Shown: in pieces, positions 60,833 to 64,000 of the stretch
Numbering within the stretch: the stretch's first letter is position 1
Layout: each line of letters begins with the position of its first letter
Assembly: GCF_000011345.1 (NCBI RefSeq)
Contig: NC_004113.1
Coordinates: 2,523,501 to 2,587,500, forward strand
Reading direction: 5' to 3'
Length of the DNA stretch: 64,000 bases
Origin: Thermosynechococcus vestitus BP-1
GTDB taxonomy: Bacteria; Cyanobacteriota; Cyanobacteriia; Thermosynechococcales; Thermosynechococcaceae
Notes under the pieces: generated by a model
What the model saw: only the letters and a program-made list of their open reading frames with translations
What the model was told of the DNA's origin: nothing
Database searches by the model: none
Made by a program: the position numbers and the translations under genes

Positions 60833-63196
60833 ATGAGTGCCCTTGATAAATCCCTAGGGCGTCTGGAGTGGCCGCGTCTGTGTCAGCAGTTGGCAACGTT
60901 TGCTTCGACAAAGCGGGGGATGCGTCAGCTTCAAGGGGGAGACATCCTAGGGGGTACCCAAGCGGCCAGTCAAGTGCTGTTGGCGCAAACTGCCGAGGTG
61001 ATTGCCCTAGAAACGGTACACCAAGTGCGCTTAGATTTCAGCCAAGTCACGGATATTGAACCTGCCCTTGCGCGACTGGATCATCAGGGCTGTTTACAAG
61101 GCACGGAATTGCTGGCGATCGCCCACCTGTTAAGTACTGCACGGCAACAGCGGCGTCAAATTGAGGAGCACGGGCAACTCAGTGAACTCCAACAATTGGT
61201 GGCCGGTGTCCGCACCTATCCTGAGGTGACGCAGGAAATCTACCGCTGCATTACCGATCAAGGTCAAGTGAGCGATCGCGCCAGTCCTGAATTGGCTCAG
61301 ATCCGCCAGCAGCAACGGCAATGCCGCGCCCAGATTCAGCAGCAGCTTCAGCAGATTCTTCAGCAGCGAGCAGGAGCGATTCAAGAGCCAGTGGTTACCC
61401 AACGGCGCGATCGCTATGTGTTGGCGGTCAAAGCCACCCATAAAGACCAGATTGTGGGCATTGTCCACGATCTCTCCGCCAGTGGAGCCACACTCTACAT
61501 TGAGCCACAGGAAACCATTGACCTGCAAAACCGCCTGCAACAACTGGCCCATCAGGAGGCGGAGGTCGAACGCGCCATTTGCCAAGCCCTTTCGGATCAG
61601 TTGGCCACGATTAGTGATGATCTGTGGTATCTACTGGATGTGCTGACCACCCTCGATGTGGCCGTTGCCCGTGCCCGCTATAGCCTCTGGTTGCAGGGAA
61701 ACCCACCGCAGTTTGTGAGTCAGACGCGGCTGCACCTGAAGGCCTTGCGTCATCCCCTCCTGGTGTGGCAGGAACACCATGAACAGGGTCAGCCAGTGGT
61801 CCCCATTGACATTGAATTACAGCCCGCCACAAAGGTGGTGACCATTACAGGTCCGAATACAGGGGGGAAAACGGCAACCCTAAAAACATTGGGATTGGCC
61901 GCCCTCATGGCCAAGGCAGGGTTGTATGTGCCAGCGGCAGCACCCGTGGAGTTGCCTTGGTTTACGGGCATTTGGGCAGACATTGGTGATGAGCAGTCCC
62001 TGACTCAAAACCTGTCCACATTTTCTAGCCATATCTGCAATATCCGCGATATTCTCACGGAGCTGGAGGTCACAGGGGGCAATACACTGGTGCTTCTAGA
62101 TGAAGTGGGGGCAGGCACGGATCCCAGTGAAGGCACAGCCCTGGCGATCGCCCTGTTACGCTATCTGGCAGAGCACGCCAGTCTCACCTTTGCCACCACC
62201 CACTATGGTGAGCTCAAGGCCCTCAAGTACCAAGACAGCCGCTTTGAAAATGCCTCCGTTGAGTTTGATGAGGAGACGCTAGCCCCCACCTATCGGTTGC
62301 TGTGGGGCATTCCAGGACAATCCAATGCCCTGGCGATCGCCCAACGGTTGGGGCTATATCCCAGCATTGTTGAGGAGGCCAAGGCCCTGCTCAGCAAAGA
62401 TAGCAACAGTGTCAATGAGATGATCATGGGTCTGGTGGCCCAGCGCCAAGCCCAGGAGGCCAAAACCACAGCGGCAGCGACCCTGCTGCGCGATACCGAA
62501 GCCCTCTACCAGGAAATTGCCACGAGGGCGCAGGAACTACGACAGCGACAGCAGCAGTTACGTCAGCAACAGGAGGAACAGGTACGCACTGCCCTCCATC
62601 AAGCTCAGCAGGAAATTGCCAAAATCATTGCCCAACTGCAACGTGCCAACAGTCCTGAACAGGTACAAGCGGCTCAAACGGCCTTGGCGCAGATTGAAAA
62701 CAACTACCTACCACCCCCCCAGCCCGCTGGCTTTATTCCTCAACCGGGCGATCGCGTGCGTTTACGCCAATGGCAACAGGTGGGTGAAGTCCTCAGCGTC
62801 AGCCAGCAGGGAGATATTGTCGTCCAAGTGGGTGCCGTGAAATTTACGGTGCCGCCCCACGCCGTAGAATCCCTTCAGGGGGAACCGGTACACCTGCCGT
62901 CTAAGCCCAAGCCTAGCTCAGCTCCCTCCCCACCAACTGCTCGCACAACGGTACTGGCCATCCGCACCGAGGACCGAACCCTGGATCTGCGGGGCAAGCG
63001 TACCCATGAGGCGGAACCTCTCCTAGAGGAATTCCTCAACCGCCAGCAGGGAACCGTTTGGATTATCCACGGCCACGGCAGTGGCGCCCTCCGCCGGTTT
63101 GTGCATCAATTTTTAGATCAGCACCCCAGCGTTCAAAGCTATCACCTTGCGCCTCCTGAAGAGGGTGGCCGAGGGGTAACAATTGCGCAGTTATAG
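60833..63196 (+). CDS. mutS2: MutS2-family ATPase with Smr domain
   Basis: The 787-residue protein has a MutS ATPase core (Walker [14 protein letters not shown] near residue 342; [27 protein letters not shown]), lacks the mismatch-binding N-terminus, and ends in an Smr nuclease-like domain ([32 protein letters not shown]). MutS2 suppresses recombination in some bacteria and rescues collided ribosomes in others (MutS2/RqcU). The natural start is ATG at 60833 ([20 protein letters not shown]). asnS follows after 11 bases. Confidence 0.93.
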   Translation: MSALDKSLGRLEWPRLCQQLATFASTKRGMRQLQGGDILGGTQAASQVLLAQTAEVIALETVHQVRLDFSQVTDIEPALARLDHQGCLQGTELLAIAHLLSTARQQRRQIEEHGQLSELQQLVAGVRTYPEVTQEIYRCITDQGQVSDRASPELAQIRQQQRQCRAQIQQQLQQILQQRAGAIQEPVVTQRRDRYVLAVKATHKDQIVGIVHDLSASGATLYIEPQETIDLQNRLQQLAHQEAEVERAICQALSDQLATISDDLWYLLDVLTTLDVAVARARYSLWLQGNPPQFVSQTRLHLKALRHPLLVWQEHHEQGQPVVPIDIELQPATKVVTITGPNTGGKTATLKTLGLAALMAKAGLYVPAAAPVELPWFTGIWADIGDEQSLTQNLSTFSSHICNIRDILTELEVTGGNTLVLLDEVGAGTDPSEGTALAIALLRYLAEHASLTFATTHYGELKALKYQDSRFENASVEFDEETLAPTYRLLWGIPGQSNALAIAQRLGLYPSIVEEAKALLSKDSNSVNEMIMGLVAQRQAQEAKTTAAATLLRDTEALYQEIATRAQELRQRQQQLRQQQEEQVRTALHQAQQEIAKIIAQLQRANSPEQVQAAQTALAQIENNYLPPPQPAGFIPQPGDRVRLRQWQQVGEVLSVSQQGDIVVQVGAVKFTVPPHAVESLQGEPVHLPSKPKPSSAPSPPTARTTVLAIRTEDRTLDLRGKRTHEAEPLLEEFLNRQQGTVWIIHGHGSGALRRFVHQFLDQHPSVQSYHLAPPEEGGRGVTIAQL

Positions 63197-63207
63197 GAAC
63201 AAGACCC

Positions 63208-64000
63208 ATGCAGCAGCGGATTAAGGACATTCTTCACCAAGGTCAAGTGGGCGATCGCATCACGGTCAAAGGCTGGGTGCGCACCAAACGCGAACTCAAG
63301 GAATGCACCTTTGTCAACCTCAACGATGGTTCAACCCTAGCCGGCTTGCAGGTGGTTATTCCCAACACAGTGGCAGCAGCAACACCAACCATGAAAGACC
63401 TGACCACAGGGGCTGCCGCAGAATTCACAGGCGAGCTGGTGCGCTCCCCTGGCAAAAACCAAGCCATTGAACTCCATGCCGAGGAGATTCACCTTTGGGG
63501 CACTGCCGATCCAGAAACCTATCCCCTGCAAAAGAAACGCCACAGTTTTGAATTTCTACGCACCATTGCTCATCTGCGACCACGAACCAATACCCTAGGC
63601 GCTGTGATGCGAGTGCGCAATGCCTGTGCCACTGCCATTCACCAGTTCTTTCAGGAGCGGGGATTCCTCTGGGTGCATACCCCCATCATTACCGCTAGTG
63701 ACTGCGAAGGGGCAGGGGAACTCTTTACCGTCACCACCCTGGATTTGACCCAGCCGCCCAAAACCCCAGAGGGGAAGATTGACTTCAGTCAAGACTTTTT
63801 TGGCCGTCGTGCCTACCTCACCGTCAGTGGTCAACTGGAAGCAGAAATTATGGCCACCGCCTTTACCAACGTCTATACCTTTGGCCCCACCTTCCGCGCT
63901 GAAAACTCCAACACCTCGCGCCACCTTGCCGAATTTTGGATGGTGGAGCCAGAGATGGCCTTCTGTGACCTCAGGGGGGATATGGAACTGGCGGAGGCCT
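63208..64000 (+). CDS. asnS: Asparaginyl-tRNA synthetase, N-terminal part (runs off window)
   Basis: The visible 264 residues are the OB-fold anticodon-binding domain ([32 protein letters not shown]) and the start of the class II catalytic core (QVHTPI-like [29 protein letters not shown], motif 2 [20 protein letters not shown]). The SNTSRH wording is that of AsnRS, not AspRS. The gene continues beyond 64000. It lies 11 bases after mutS2, likely in one transcript. Confidence 0.95.
   Translation, partial: MQQRIKDILHQGQVGDRITVKGWVRTKRELKECTFVNLNDGSTLAGLQVVIPNTVAAATPTMKDLTTGAAAEFTGELVRSPGKNQAIELHAEEIHLWGTADPETYPLQKKRHSFEFLRTIAHLRPRTNTLGAVMRVRNACATAIHQFFQERGFLWVHTPIITASDCEGAGELFTVTTLDLTQPPKTPEGKIDFSQDFFGRRAYLTVSGQLEAEIMATAFTNVYTFGPTFRAENSNTSRHLAEFWMVEPEMAFCDLRGDMELAEA

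Overview
The window comes from a thermophilic unicellular cyanobacterium, most likely Thermosynechococcus. The evidence is photosystem genes (psaF-psaJ, psb27), cyanobacterial regulators (RpaA, SipA, a Ycf29-like regulator), Ycf34, CytM, the PanC-Cmk fusion, many HIP1 palindromes (GCGATCGC), an ORF-less group II intron and IS200/IS605 material. The assignment rests on recognised protein families and on remembered knowledge of Thermosynechococcus; no database was searched. Layout: 1-4.1 kb carries a partial gene, psaF-psaJ with a clear terminator, rplI, dnaB and a glycine-zipper/ChaB-like protein. 4.1-7.4 kb is a less orderly patch with an IS630-type relic, a large outer-membrane barrel-like protein and a truncated tnpB. 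7.4-21.7 kb is housekeeping and regulation: guaA, mrp, lspA, a PPP phosphatase, DUF3370, rpaA convergent with a NYN-domain protein, rlmN, a histidine kinase-like protein, a glycosyltransferase, sipA, cytM and a DUF1537 kinase. 21.9-23.2 kb is an apparently intact solo-tnpB element. 23.3-33 kb holds tRNA-Thr, a kinase/MBL/PsiE cluster, tyrA, a Deg protease, a PMT-type mannosyltransferase, a CheY-like regulator and a cbiMNQO metal importer. 33-40.9 kb holds a short SepF, recF, DUF427, a Ycf29-like regulator, an M20 amidohydrolase, panC-cmk and small conserved proteins. 41.1-42.3 kb has an ORF-less group II intron and a broken parA next to clpB. 45-49 kb is a minus-strand run: menB, ycf34, a channel with a non-canonical filter, an SRPBCC protein and a membrane protein with an internal duplication. 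49.2-64 kb holds pcrA, tRNA-Leu, a LON-domain protein, rpmB, a VanX-like dipeptidase with psb27, a NADAR protein, the overlapping set DUF2555-coaBC-mutL, an EAL relic, dps, an FHA/receiver-like protein, mutS2 and the start of asnS. How the genes relate: most of the window is compact core genome. Convergent neighbours repeatedly share stop codons or overlap, and several same-strand genes overlap by 1-14 bases. Accessory content is limited to IS200/IS605 ends and tnpB genes, one IS630 relic, one group II intron, a parA remnant and an EAL relic. No CRISPR array, prophage or multi-gene defence island was seen. The less ordinary protein signals are the channel cluster at 45-47.8 kb, the FHA/degenerate-receiver protein at 59.8 kb, the NYN protein tail-to-tail with rpaA, the short SepF at 33.2 kb, and two intergenic terminators that imply unannotated small RNAs or leaders.
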